Source: Petrolisthes cinctipes (lineage: Eukaryota; Arthropoda; Malacostraca; Decapoda; Porcellanidae). From it: DNA of 64,000 nt. A model generated the notes under the pieces. It made no database searches. It worked only from the letters and a program-made list of their open reading frames with translations, and was not told where the DNA came from. Location of the stretch: the NCBI GenBank assembly GCA_033782935.1, contig JAWQEG010000412.1, forward strand, positions 1,973,501 through 2,037,500, in the 5' to 3' direction. Positions 1 through 13,594 of this stretch are shown here, one piece after another. The translations under genes and the position numbers were made by a program. Every line of letters starts with the position of its first letter. The first letter of the stretch is position 1.

Positions 1-1585
1 CCCAGAAGCAATCTGTACATGCCTACTCAGTGTTAGAATATTTTCAAAATACAGGCCCAAAACATGCTGAAAATCGTTATTTTAGGTGCCCAGTGTCAAT
101 ATGTGCATGGATCTTCTGAACCCGTTTGTTTTGCAAATTCAGGCTCAAAACACCAGAAAATTCGATAATTTTGGGACCCAGAAGCGATCTGTACATGCCT
201 ACTCAATGCTAGAATATTTTCAAAATACAGGCTTAAAACATGATGAAAATCTATATTTTAGGTGCAAAAAGTCGATATGTGCGTGCATAATCTGTACTCG
301 TTTATTTCCCTAATTTAGGCTCAAAACACCTGAAAATTCGATATTTCTGTCCCAGAAGCGATCTATACATGCCTACTCAGTGTTAATATATTTTCAAGAT
401 ACAGGCCTAATACACGCTGAAAACCGATATTATGAGTGCAAAAAGTCGATATGTGCATGCAACTTCTGTACTAGTTTATATCTCAAATTATGGCTCAGAA
501 CACCCTAAAATTCGATATTTTTGGGTCCCAGAAGCTATCTGAAAGTGCCTGCTCAGTGCTAGAATTTTTTCAAAATATAGGCCCAAAACATGCTTAAAAT
601 CGATAACTTAGGTGTTTAAAGTCGTTATGTGCATGTATCTTCTGTACCCGTTTATTTCTCAAATTCAGGCTGAAAACACCCGAAAATTCGATATTTTTGG
701 GTCCCAGAAGCGATCTGTAAATAGCTACTCAGTGCCAGAATGATTTCAAAATATAGGCCCAAAACATGCTAAAAAAAGATATTTTAGGTGCCCAAAGTCG
801 ATAAATGCATGCATCTTCTGTACCCGTTTCTATCTCAAATTCGGACTCAAAACACCCGAGAAATCGATATTTTTGGTCCCAGAAGCGATCTGTACATGCC
901 TACTCAGTGTTAGAATGTTTCAAGATACAGGCTCAAAAAAAGCTGAAAATCGATATCTTATGTGCCAAAAGTCGATATGTGCATGCATCTTCTGTACTCG
1001 TTTATATCCCAAATTCGGGCTCAAAACACCCGAAAATTCGATATTTTTGTGTCCCAGAAGCGATGTGTAGATGCATACACAGTGTTAGAATATTTTCTAA
1101 ATACGGGTCCAAAACATGCTAAATATCGATATTTTAGGTGCCCAAAGTGCATGCATCTTCGGTACCCATTTATATCACGAATTCAGGCTCAAAACACCCG
1201 AGAATTCGATATTTGTGTGTCCCAGAAGCGATCTGTACATGCCTACTCAGTGTTAGAATATTTTCAAAATACAGGCCTAAAACATGCTGAAAATCGTTAT
1301 ATTAGGTGCCTGTGTCAATATGTGCATGGATCTTCTGTACCCGTTTATTTTACAATTTCAGGCTCAAAACACCCGAAAATTCGATATTTTTGGGTCCCAA
1401 AAGCGATCTGTACATGCCTTCTCAGTGCTAGATTATTTTCAAAATATACGCCCAAAACATGCTAAAAACTGATATTTTTGGTCCCCAAAGTCGCTATGTG
1501 CATGCATCTTCTGTACCCGTTTATATCTCAAATTCAGGCTTAAAACACCCGAAAATTCGATATTTTTGGGTCCCAGAAGCGATCT
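1..1585. repeat. Duplication block P, copy 1 (offset 4,182 bp)
   Basis: This block matches 4,183-5,766 almost base for base from the first base of the window. A single deleted base near 4,676 (ATTATGGTCAG against ATTATGGCTCAG) changes the offset from 4,182 to 4,181. Shared private variants include TTAATATATTTTCAAG, GATTATTTTCAAAATATACG and the paired 8-bp-deleted monomers. The match ends after GCGATCTG near 1,585, where this copy continues AAAATGCC and the other continues TAGATGCA. The left end of this copy may lie outside the window. Confidence 0.85.
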
Positions 1586-3660
1586 GAAAATGCCTACTCA
1601 GTGTTAGAATATTTTCAAAATACAGGCCCAAAACATGATGAAAATCGCTATTTTAGGTGCCCAAAGTGCATGCATCTTCTGTACCCCTTTATATCACGAA
1701 TTCAGGCTCAAAACACCCGAGAATTCGTTATTTTTGTGTCCCAGTAGCGATCTGTACATGCCTATTCAGTGTTAGAATATTTTCAAAATACAGGCTCAAA
1801 ACATGCTGAAAATCGTTATTTTAGGTGCCCAGTGTCAATATGTGCATGGATCTTCTGAACCCGTTTGTTTTGCAGATTCAGGCTCAAAACACCAGAAAAT
1901 TCGATAATTTGGGGACCCAGAAGCGATCTGTACATGCCTACTCAGTGTTAGAATTTTTTCAAAATACAGGCTCAAAACATGCTGAAAATAGATATTTTAT
2001 GTGCACAAAGTCGATATGTGCATGCATCTTCTGTACTCATTTATATCCCAAATTCAAGTTTAAAATACCCGAAAATTTGATATTTTTCGGTCCCAGAAGC
2101 GAACTGTACATGCCTACTCAGTGCTAGAATATTTTCAAAATACAGGCTTAAAACATGATGAAAATCTATATTTTAGGTGCAAAAAGTCAATATGTGCGTG
2201 CATAATCGGTACTAGTTTTTTTCTCTAATTTAGGCTCAAAACACCCGAAAATTCGATATTTTTGGGTCCCAGAAGCGATCTATACATGCCTACTCAGTGT
2301 TAGAATATTTTCAAGATACAGGCCTAAAACATGCTGAAAATCGATATTTTGGGTGCAAAAAGTCGATATGTGCATGCAACTTCTGTACTAGTTTATATCT
2401 CAAATTCTGGCTCAAAACACCCGAGAATTCGATATTTATGGGTCCCAGAAGCGATCTGTAAGTGCCTGCTCAGTGCTAGAATGTTTTCAAAATATAGGCC
2501 CAAAACATGCTTAAAATCGATAATTTAGGTGTTTAAAGTAGTTATGTGCATGTATCTTCTGTACCCGTTTATATCTCAAATTCCGGCTCAAAACACCCGA
2601 GAAATTGATATTTTTGGTCCCAGAAGCGATCTGTACATGCTTTCTCAATGCTAGATTATTTTCAAAATATATGCCCCAAACATGCTAAAAACTGATCATT
2701 TTGGTCCCCAAAGTCGTTATGTGAATCCATCTTCAGTACCCGTTTATATCTCAAATTCAGGCTTAAAACACCCAAAAATTTGATATTCTGGGTCCCAGAA
2801 GCGATCTATATATGCCTACTCAGTGTTAATATATTTTCAAGATACAGGCCTAATACACGCTGAAAATCGATATTTTGGGTGCAAAAAGTCGATATGTGCA
2901 TGCAACTTCTGTACTAGTTTATATCTCAAATTCTTGCTCAAAACACCCAAAAATTCGATATTTTTGGGTCCCAGAAGCTATCTGTAAGTGCCTGCTCAGT
3001 GCTAGAATGTTTTAAAATATAGGCCCAAAACATGCTTAAAATCGATAATTTAGGTGTTTAAAGTCGTTATGTGCATGTATCTTCTGTACCCGTTTATTTC
3101 TCAAATTCAGGCTGAAAACACCCGAAAATTCGATATTTTTGGGTCCCAGAAGCGATCTGTAAATGGTTACTCAGTGCCAGAATGATTTCAAAATATAGGC
3201 CCAAAACATGCTAAAAAAAGATATTTTAGGTGCCCAAAGTCGATATGTGCATGCATCTTCTGTACCCGTTTCTATCTCAAATTCGGACTCAAAACACCCG
3301 AGAAATCGATATTTTTGGTCCCAGAAGCGATCTGTACATGCCTACTAAGTGTTAGAATGTTTCAAGATACAGGCTCAAAAAAAGCTGAAAATCGATATTT
3401 TAGGTGCAAAAAGTCGATATATGCATGCATCTTCTGTACTCGTTTATATCCCAAATTCGGGCTTAAAACATCCGAAAATTCGATATTTTTGTGTCCCAGA
3501 AGCGATTTGTAGATGCATACACAGTGTTAGAATATTTTTAAAATACGGGTCCAAAACATGCTAAATATCGATATTTTAGGTGCCCAGAGTGCATGCATCT
3601 TCGTTACCCATTTATATCAAGAATTCAGGCTCAAAACACCCGAGAATTCGATATTTGTGT

Positions 3661-4390
3661 GTCCCAGAAGCGATCTGTACATGCCTACTCAGTGCTAGAA
3701 TGTTTTCAAAATATAGGCCCAAAACATGCTAAAAATCAATAATTTAGGTGTTTAAAGTCAATATGTGCATGCATCTTCTGTACCCGTTTATATCTCAAAT
3801 TCAGGCTGAAAACACCCGAAAATTCAATATTTTTCGGTCCCAGAAGCGATCTGAACATGCCTACTCAGTGTTAGAATATTTTCAAAATACAGGCCCAAAA
3901 CATGATGAAAATCGATATTTTAGGTGCCCAAAGTCAATATGTGCATGCATCTTCTGTACCCGTTTATATCCCAAATAGAGGTTCAAAACACCCGAGAAAT
4001 CGATATTTTTGGGTCCCAGAAGCGATCTGTAGATGCATACTCAGTGTTAGAATATTTTCAAATTACGGGTCCAAAACATGCTAAAAATCGATATTATAGG
4101 TGCCCAAAGTGCATGCATCTTCTGTACCCCTTTATATCACGAATTCAGGCTCAAAACACCCGAGAATTCGTTATTTTTGTGTCCCAGAAGCAATCTGTAC
4201 ATGCCTACTCAGTGTTAGAATATTTTCAAAATACAGGCCCAAAACATGCTGAAAATCGTTATTTTAGGTGCCCAGTGTCAATATGTGCATGGATCTTCTG
4301 AACCCGTTTGTTTTGCAAATTCAGGCTCAAAACACCAGAAAATTCGATAATTTTGGGACCCAGAAGCTATCTGTACATGCCTACTCAGTG
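3661..4390. repeat. Duplication block Q, copy 1 (offset 2,610 bp)
   Basis: This block aligns with 6,271-7,000. Shared private variants are GTCAATATGTGC following GGTGTTTAAA, the GATCTGAACATGCC change, CCCAAATAGAGGTTC and the 8-bp-deleted monomer with TATATCACGAATTC. The last of these creates an EcoRI-type GAATTC word. The offset is close to 15 monomers less the short deletions. Confidence 0.75.
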
Positions 4391-5766
4391 CTAGAATATT
4401 TTCAAAATACAGGCTTAAAACATGATGAAAATCTATATTTTAGGTGCAAAAAGTCGATATGTGCGTGCATAATCTGTACTCGTTTATTTCCCTAATTTAG
4501 GCTCAAAACACCTGAAAATTCGATATTTCTGTCCCAGAAGCGATCTATACATGCCTACTCAGTGTTAATATATTTTCAAGATACAGGCCTAATACACGCT
4601 GAAAACCGATATTATGAGTGCAAAAAGTCGATATGTGCATGCAACTTCTGTACTAGTTTATATCTCAAATTATGGTCAGAACACCCTAAAATTCGATATT
4701 TTTGGGTCCCAGAAGCTATCTGAAAGTGCCTGCTCAGTGCTAGAATGTTTTCAAAATATAGGCCCAAAACATGCTTAAAATCGATAACTTAGGTGTTTAA
4801 AGTCGTTATGTGCATGTATCTTCTGTACCCGTTTATTTCTCAAATTCAGGCTGAAAACACCCAAAAATTCGATATTTTTGGGTCCCAGAAGCGATCTGTA
4901 AATAGCTACTCAGTGCCAGAATGATTTCACAATATAGGCCCAAAACATGCTAAAAAAAGATATTTTAGGTGCCAAAAGTCGATAAATGCATGCATCTTCT
5001 GTACCCGTTTCTATCTCAAATTCGGACTCAAAACACCCGAGAAATCGATATTTTTGGTCCCAGAAGCGATCTGTACATGCCTACTCAGTGTTAGAATGTT
5101 TCAAGATACAGGCTCAAAAAAAGCTGAAAATCGATATTTTATGTGCAAAAAGTCGATATGTGCATGCATCTTCTGTACTCGTTTATATCCCAAATTCGGG
5201 CTCAAAACACCCGAAAATTCGATATTTTTGTGTCCCAGAAGCGATGTGTAGATGCATACACAGTGTTAGAATATTTTCTAAATACGGGTCCAAAACATGT
5301 TAAATATCGATATTTTAGGTGCCCAAAGTGCATGCATCTTTGGTACCCATTTATATCACGAATTCAGGCTCAAAACACTTGAGAATTCGATATTTGTGTG
5401 TCCCAGAAGCGATCTGTACATGCCTACTCAGTGTTAGAATATTTTCAAAATACAGGCCTAAAACATGCTGAAAATCGTTATATTAGGTGCCTGTGTCAAT
5501 ATGTGCATGGATCTTCTGTACCTGTTTATTTTACAATTTCAGGCTCAAAACACCCGAAAATTCGATATTTTTGGGTCCCAAAAGCGATCTATACATGCCT
5601 TATCAGTACTAGATTATTTTCAAAATATACGCCCAAAACATGCTAAAAACTAATATTTTTGGTCCCCAAAGTCGCTATGTGCATGCATCTTCTGTACCCG
5701 TTTATATATCAAATTCAGGCTTAAAACACCCGAAAATTCGATATTTTTGGGTCCCAGAAGCGATCT
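4183..5766. repeat. Duplication block P, copy 2
   Basis: This is the second copy of 1-1,585. Its right part (4,783-5,745) also matches 11,236-12,198 at an offset of 6,453 bp, so the segment has been used at least three times. The nested but non-coincident ends of these matches show repeated exchanges with different breakpoints, not one clean higher-order period. Confidence 0.85.
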
Positions 5767-7620
5767 GTAGATGCATACACAGTGTTAGAATATTTTCAAA
5801 ATACGGGTCCAAAACATGCTAAATATCGATATTTTAGGTGCCCAAAGTGCATGCATCTTCGGTACCCATTTATATCACGAATTCAGGCTCAAAACATTTG
5901 ATAATTCGATATTTGTGTGTCCCAGAAGCGATCTGTACATGCCTACTCAGTGTTAGAATATTTTCAAAATACAGGCCCAAAACATGCTGAAAATCGATAT
6001 TTTAGGTGCAAAGTGTCAATATGTGCATGTATCTTCTGTACCCATTTATATCCCAAATTCAGGCTCAAAACACCCGAAAATTTGATATATTTAGGTCCCA
6101 GAAGCGATTTGTGCATGCTTACTCAGTGTTAGAATATTTTCAAGATACAGGCCTAAAACATGCTGAAAATCGAAATTTTAGATGCAAAATGTCAATATGT
6201 GAATGCAACTTCAGTACTAGTTGATATCTTAAATTCCGGCTCAAAACACTCGAAATTTCGATATTTTTGGGTCCCAGAAGCGATCTGTACATGCCTACTC
6301 AGTGCTAGAATGTTTTCAAAATATAGGCCCAAAACATGCTAAAAATCGATAATTTAGGTGTTTAAAGTCAATATGTGCATGCATCTTCTGTACCCGTTTA
6401 TATCTCAAATTGAGGCTGAAAACACCCGAAAATTCAATATTTTTGGGTCCCAGAAGCGATCTGAACATGCCTACTCAGTGTTAGAATATTTTCAAAATAC
6501 AGTCCCAAAACATGATGAAAATCGATATTTCAGGTGCCCAAAGTCAATATGTGCATGCATCTTCTGTACCCGTTTATATCCCAAATAGAGGTTCAAAATA
6601 CCCGAGAAATCGATATTTTTGGGTCCCAGAAGCGATCTGTAGATGCATACTCAGTGTTAGAATATTTTCAAAATACGGGTCCAAAACATGCTAAAAATCG
6701 ATATTATAGGTGCCCAAAGTGCATGCATCTTCTGTACCCCTTTATATCACGAATTCAGGCTCAAAACACCCGAGAATTCGTTATTGTTGTGTCCCAGAAA
6801 CGATCTGTACATGCCTACTCAGTGTTAGAATATTTTCAAAATACAGGCCCAAAACATGCTGAAAATCGTTAGTTTAGGTGCCCAGTGTCAATATGTGCAT
6901 GAATCTTTTGAACCCGTTTGTTTTGCAAATTCAGGCTCAAAACACCAGAAAATTCGATAATTTTGGGACCCAGAAGCGATCTGTACATGCCTACTCAGTG
7001 TTAGAATATTTTCAAAATACAGGCTCAAAAAATGCTGAAAATAGATATTTTATGTGCACAAAGTCGGTATGTGCATGCATCTTCTGTACTCATTTATATC
7101 CCAAATTCAAGCTTAAAATACCCGAAAATTTGATGTTTTTCGGTCCCAGAAGCGATCTATACATGCCTACTCAGTGCTAAAATATTTTCAAAATACAGGC
7201 TTAAAACATGATGAAAATCTATATTTTAGGTGCAAAAAGTCGATATGTGCGTGCATAATCTGTACTCGTTTATTTTCCTAATTTAGGCTCAAAACACCCA
7301 AAAATTCGATATTTTTGGGTCCCAGAAGCGATCTATACATGCCTACTCAGTGTTAATATATTTTCAAGATACAGGCCTAATACACGCTGAAAACCGATAT
7401 TATGAGTGCAAAAAGTCGATATGTGCATGCAACTTCTGTACTAGTTTATATCTCAAATTCTGGCTCAGAACACCCAAAAATTCGATATTTTTGGGTCCCA
7501 GAAGCTATCTGTAAGTGCCTGCTCAGTGCTAGAATGTTTTCAAAATATAGGCCCAAAACATGCTTAAAATCGATAATTTAGGTGTTTAAAGTCGTTATGT
7601 GCATGTATCTTCTGTACCCG
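5767..7620. repeat. Duplication block R, copy 1 (offset 7,828 bp)
   Basis: About 1.85 kb aligns with 13,595-15,450 at a nearly constant offset of 7,828-7,830 bp. An AAGCTT word in half A (TTCAAGCTTAAAA) lies at 7,109 here and at 14,937 in the partner. The GGTGTTTAAAG marker pair (near 7,580 and 15,410) also agrees. The left end coincides with the right end of block P copy 2 near 5,766, which suggests a preferred or inherited exchange point there. Confidence 0.75.
6271..7000. repeat. Duplication block Q, copy 2
   Basis: This is the partner of 3,661-4,390. It lies wholly inside the larger block R (5,767-7,620), which is copied again at 13,595-15,450, so a third version of these monomers is found near 14,099-14,830. 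In the third copy CCCAAATAGAGGTTC has become CCCAAATACAGGTTC. Confidence 0.75.
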
Positions 7621-10600
7621 TTTGTTTTGCAAATTCAGGCTGAAAACACCCGAAAATTCGATATTTTTGGGTCCCAAAAGCGATCTGTATATGCCTTCTC
7701 AGTGCTAGATTATTTTCAAAATATACGCCCAAAACATGCTAAAAACTGATATTTTTGGTCCCCAAAGTTGCTATGTGCATGCATCTTCTGTACTCGTTTA
7801 TATCCCAAATTCGGGCTCAAAACACCCGAAAATTCGATATTTTTGGGTCCCAGAAGCGATGTGTAGATGCATACACAGTGTTAGAATATTTTCTAAATAC
7901 GGGTCCAAAATATGCTAAATATCGATATTTTAGGTGCCCAAAGTGCATGCATCTTCTGTACCCCTTTATATCACGAATTCAGGCTCAAAACACCCGAGAA
8001 TTCGTTATTTTTGTGTCCCAGAAGCGATCTGTACATGCCTACTCAGTGTTAGAATATTTTCAAAATACAGGCCCAAAACATGCTGAAAATCGTTATTTTA
8101 GGTGCCCAGTGTCAATATGTGCATGGATCTTCTGAACCCGTTTGTTTTGCAAATTCAGACTCAAAACACCTGAAAATTCGATAATTTGGGGACCCAGAAG
8201 CGATCTGTACATGCCTACTCAGTGTTAGAATTCTTTCAAAATACAGGCTCAAAACATGCTGAAAATAGACATTTTATGTGCACAAAGTCGATATGTGCAT
8301 GCATCTTCTGTACTCATTTATATCCCAAATTCAGGCTTTAAACACCCGAAAATTCGATATTTTTGGGTCCCAGAAGCGATCTGTACATGCCTAATCAGTG
8401 CTAGAATATTTTCAAATTACAGGCTTAAAACATGATGAAAATCTATATTTTAGGTGCAAAAAGTCAATATGTGCGTGCATAATCGGTACTCGTTTTTTTC
8501 TCTAATTTAGGCTCAAAACACCCGAAAATTCGATATTTTTGGGTCCCAGAAGCGATCTATACATGCCTACTCAGTGTTAGAATGTTTCAAGATACAGGCT
8601 CAAAAGAAGCTGAAAATCGATATTGTAGGTGCAAAAAGTCGAAATGTGCATTCATCTTCTGTACTCGTTTATATCCCAAATTCGGGCTCAAAAACGCCCG
8701 AAAATTGGATATTTTTGGGTCCCAAAGCGATCTGTACATGCCTTCTCAATGCTAGATTATTTTCAAAATATACGCCCCAAACATGATATAAACTGATATT
8801 TTTGGTCCCCTAAGTCGTTATGTGCATCCATCTTCTGTACCCGTTTATATCTCAAATTCAGGCTTAAAACACCCAAAAATTCGATATTCTGGGTCCCAGA
8901 AGCGATCTATACATGCCTACTCAGTGTTAATATATTTTCAAGATACAGGCCTAATACACGCTGAAAATCGATATTTTGGGTGCAAAAAGTCGATATGTGC
9001 ATGCAACTTCTGTACTAGTTTATATCTCAAATTATGGCTCAAAACACCCAAAAATTCGATATTTTTGGGTCCCAGAAACGATCTAAAAGTGCCTGCTCAG
9101 TGCTAGAATGTTTTCAAAATATAGGCCTAAAACATGCTTAAAATCGATAATTTAGGTGTTTAAAGTCGTTATGTGCATGTATCTTCTGTACCAGTTTATT
9201 TCTCAAATTCAGGCTGAAAACCCCCGAAAATTTGATATTTTTGGGTCCCAGAAGCGATCTGTAAATGGCTACTCAGTGCCAGAATGATTTCAATACATAT
9301 GCTCAAAACATGCTAAAAATCGATATTTTATGTGCCCAAAGTCGATATGGGCATGCATCTTCTGTACTCGTTTATATCCCAAATTCGGGCTCAAAAACGC
9401 CTGAAAATTCGATATTTTTGGGTCCCAGCAGCGATCTGTAGATGCATACACAGTGTTAGAATATTTTCAAAATACGGGTCCAAAACATGCAAAATATCTA
9501 TATTTTAGGTGCCCAAAGTGCATGCATCTTCGGTACCCATTTATATCACGAATTCAGGCTCAAAACACCCGAAAATTCGATATTTTTGGGTCCCAGAAGC
9601 GATCTGTACATGCCTAATCAGTGCTAGAATATTTTCAAATTACAGGCTTAAAACATGATGAAAATCTATATTTTAGGTGCAAAAAGTCAATATGTGCGTG
9701 CATAATCGGTACTCGTTTTTTTCTCTAATTTAGGCTCAAAACACCCGAAAATTCGATATTTGTGTGTCCCAGAAGCGATCTGTACATGCCTACTCAGTGT
9801 TAGAATATTTTCAAAATACAGGCCCAAAACATGCTGAAAATCGTTATTTTAGGTGCCAGTGTCAATATGTGCATGGATCTTCTGTACCCGTTTATTTTAC
9901 AAATTCAGGCTCAAAACACCGGAAAACTCGATATTTTTGTGTCCCAAGAGCGATCTGTACATGCCTACTCAGTGTTAGAATATTTTCAAAATGCAGGCCC
10001 ATAACATGCTGAAAATCGTTATTTTAGGTGCCAGTGTCAATATGTGCATGGATCTTCTGTACCCATTTATTTTACAAATTCAGGCTCAAAACACCCAAAA
10101 ATTCTAATATTTTGAGGTCCCAAAAGCGATCTGTACATGCCTTCTCAGTGTTAGATTATTTTCAAAATATACGCCCAAAACATGCTAAAAACTGATATTA
10201 TTGGTCCCCAAAGTCGTTATGTGCATCCATCTTCTGTACCCGTTTATATCTCAAATTCAGGCTTAAAACACCCGAAAATTCGATATTCTGTGTCCCAGAA
10301 GCGATCTGTAAATGGCTACTCAGTGCCAGAATGATTTCAAAATATAGGTCCAAAACATGCTAAAAAAAGATATTTTAGGTGCCCAAAGTCGATAAATGCA
10401 TGCATCTTCTGTACAGGTTTCTATCTCAAATTCGGACTCAAAACACCCAAGAAATCGATATTTTTGGTCCCAGAAGCGATCTGTACATGCCTACTCAGTG
10501 TTAAAATGTTTCAAGATACAGGCTCAAAAAAAGCTGAAAATCGATATTTTAGGTGCAAAAAGTCGATATATGCATGCATATTCTGTACTCGTTTTTATAA

Positions 10601-11235
10601 CAAATTCGGGCTCAAAACGCCCGAAAATTCGATATTTTTGGGTCCCAGAAGCGATCTGTAGATGCATACTCAGTGATAGAATATTTTCAAAATACGGGTC
10701 CAAAACATGCTAAAAATCGATATTTTAGGTGCCCAAAGTGCATGCATCTTCTGTACCCCTTTATATCACGAATTCAAGCTCAAACACCCGAGAATTCGTT
10801 ATTTTTGTGTCCCAGAAGCGATATGTACTTACCTACTCAGTGTTAGAATATTTTCAAAATACAGGCCCAAAACATGCTGAAAATCGTTATTTTAGGTGCC
10901 CAGTGTCAATATGTGAAAAGATCTTCTGAACCCGTTTGTTTTGCAAATTCAGGCTCAAAACACCAGAAAATTCGATAATTTTGGGACCCAGAAGCAATCT
11001 GTACATGCCTACTCAGTGTTAGAATATTTTCAAAATACAGGATCAAAACATGCTGAAAATAGATATTTTAAGTGTAAAAAGTCGATATGTGCGTGCATAA
11101 TCTGTATTCGTTTATTTCCCTAATTTAGGCTCAAAACACCCGAAAATTCGATATTTCTGTCCCAGAAGCGATCTATACATGCCTACTCAGTGTTAATATA
11201 TTTTCAAGATACAGGCCTAATACACGCTGAAAATC

Positions 11236-12198
11236 GATAATTTAGGTGTTTAAAGTCGTTATGTGCATGTATCTTCTGTACCCGTTTATTTCTCAAATTC
11301 AGGCTGAAAACACCCGAAAATTCGATATTTTTGGGTCCCAGAAGCGATCTGTAAATAGCTACTCAGTGCCTGAATGATTTCAAAATATAGGCCCAAAACA
11401 TGCTAAAAAAAGATATGTTAGGTGCCCAAAGTCGATAAATGCATGCATCTTCTGTACCCGTTTCTATCTCAAATTCGGACTCAAAACACCCGAGAAATCG
11501 ATATTTTTGGTCCCAGAAGCGATCTGTACATGCCTACTCAGTGCTAGAATGTTTCAAGATACAAGCTCAAAAAAAGCTGAAAATCGATATTTTATGTGCA
11601 AAAAGTCGATATGTGCATGCATCTTCTGTACTCGTTTATATCCCAAATTCGGGCTCAAAAAACCCGAAAATTCGATATTTTTGGGTCCCAAAAGCGATCT
11701 GTAGATGCATACACAGTGTTAGAATATTTTCAAAATACGGGTCCAAAACATGCTAAATATCGATATTTTAGGTGCCCAAAGTGCATGCATCTTCGGTACC
11801 CATTTATAACACGAATTAAGGCTCAAAACACCCGAAAATTCGATATTTGTGTGTCCCAGAAGCGATCTGTACATGCCTACTCAGTGTTAGAATATTTTCA
11901 AAATACAGGCCTAAAACATGCTGAAAATCGTTATTTTAGGTGCCTGTGTCAATATGTGCATGGATCTTCTGTATCCGTTTATTTTACAAATTCAGGCTCA
12001 AAACACCCGAAAATTCGATATTTTTGGGTTCCAAAAGCTATCTGTACATGCCTTCTCAGTGCTAGATTATTTTCAAAATATATGCGCAAAACATGCTAAA
12101 AACTGATATTTTTGGTCCCCAAAGTCGTTATGTGCATCCATCTTCTGTACCCGTTTATATCTCAAATTCAGGCTTAAAACACCCGAAAATTCAATATT
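11236..12198. repeat. Third partial copy of block P (offset 6,453 bp from 4,783-5,745)
   Basis: The block aligns with 4,783-5,745 through several monomers, including the short GTTTCAAGATAC monomer and the CCTGTGTCAATATG variant. At its left edge, around 11,225-11,240, a monomer of the AATACACGCTG type runs straight into the AATTTAGGTGTTTAAAGTC type. In the other copies these two are separated by about one extra monomer. That hybrid monomer marks the exchange or deletion point. At the right edge it reads ATATTCTGTGTCCC where copy 2 reads ATATTTTTGGGTCCC. Confidence 0.75.
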
Positions 12199-12349
12199 CT
12201 GTGTCCCAGAAGCGATCTGTACATACCTACTCAGTGTTAGAAGATTTTCAAAATACAGGCCCAAAATATGATGAAAATCGATATTTTAGGTGCCCAAAGT
12301 CAATATGTGCATGCATCTTCTGTACCCGTTTATATCCCAAATACAGGTT

Positions 12350-12380
12350 CAAAACACCCGAGAAAGCGATCTGTAGATGC
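12350..12380 (+). repeat. Truncated monomer with a 22-bp deletion
   Basis: The sequence reads CACCCGAGAAAGCGATCTG. Related copies have AAATCGATATTTTTGGGTCC between CCGAG and the GAAGCGATC word, so 22 bases are missing. Short repeated AGAA/GAAA words flank the gap, which fits slipped or microhomology-mediated loss. The deletion removes the part of half A with the CENP-B-box-like motif. Confidence 0.8.
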
Positions 12381-13594
12381 ATACTCAGTGTTAGAATATT
12401 TTCAAAATACACGTCAAAAACATGCTAAAAATCGATATTTTAGGTACCCAAAGTGCATGCATCTTCTGTACCCCTTTATATCACGAATTCAGGCTCAAAA
12501 CCCCCGAGAATTCGATATTTTTGTGTCCCAGAAGCGATCTGTACATGCCTACTCAGTGTTAGAATATTTTCAAAATACAGGCACAAAACATGCTGAAAAT
12601 CGTTATTTTAGGTGCCCAGTGTCAATATGTGAATGGATCTTCTGAACCCGTTTGTTTTGCAAATTCAGGCTCGAAACACCAGAAAATTCGATAATTTGGG
12701 GACCCACAAGCGATCTGTACATGCCTACTCAGTGCTAGAATATTTTCAAAATACAGGCTTAAAACATGATGAAAATCTATATTTTAGGTGCAAAAAGTCG
12801 ATATGTGCGTGCATAATCTGTACTCGTTTATATCCCTAATTTAGGCTAAAAACACCCGAAAATTCGATATTTCTGTGTCCCAGAAGCGATCTATACATGC
12901 CTACTCAGTGTTAATATATTTTCAAGATACAGGCCTAATACACGCTGAAAATCGATATTATAGGTGCAAAAAGTCGATATGTGAATGCAACTTCTGTACT
13001 AGTTTATATCTCAAATTCTGGCTCAAAACACCCAAAAATTCGATATTTTTGGGTCCCAAAAGCTATCTGTAAGTGCCTGCTCAGTGCTAGAATGTTTTCA
13101 AAATATAGGCCCAAAACATGCTTGAAATCGATAATTTAGGTGTTTAAAGTCGTTATGTGCATGTATCTTCTGTACTTGTTTATTTCTCAAATTCAGGCTG
13201 AAAACACGGGAAAATTCGATATTTTTGGGTCCCAGAAACGATCTGTAAATGGCTACTCAGTGCCAGAATGATTTCAAAATATAGGCCCAAAACATGCTAA
13301 AAATAGATATATTAGGTGCCCAAAGTCGATAAATGCATGCATCTTCTGTACCCGTTTCTATCTCAAATTCGGACTCAAAACACCCAAGAAATCGATATTT
13401 TTGGTCCTAGAAGCGATCTGTACATGCCTACTCAGTGTTAGAATGTTTCAAGATACAGGCTCAAAAAAAGCTGAAAATCGATATTTTAGGTGCATAAAGT
13501 CGATATATGCATGCATCTTCTGTACTCGTTTATATCCCCAATTCGGGCTCAAAACGCCCGAAAATTCGATATTTTTGGGTCCCAGAAGCGATCT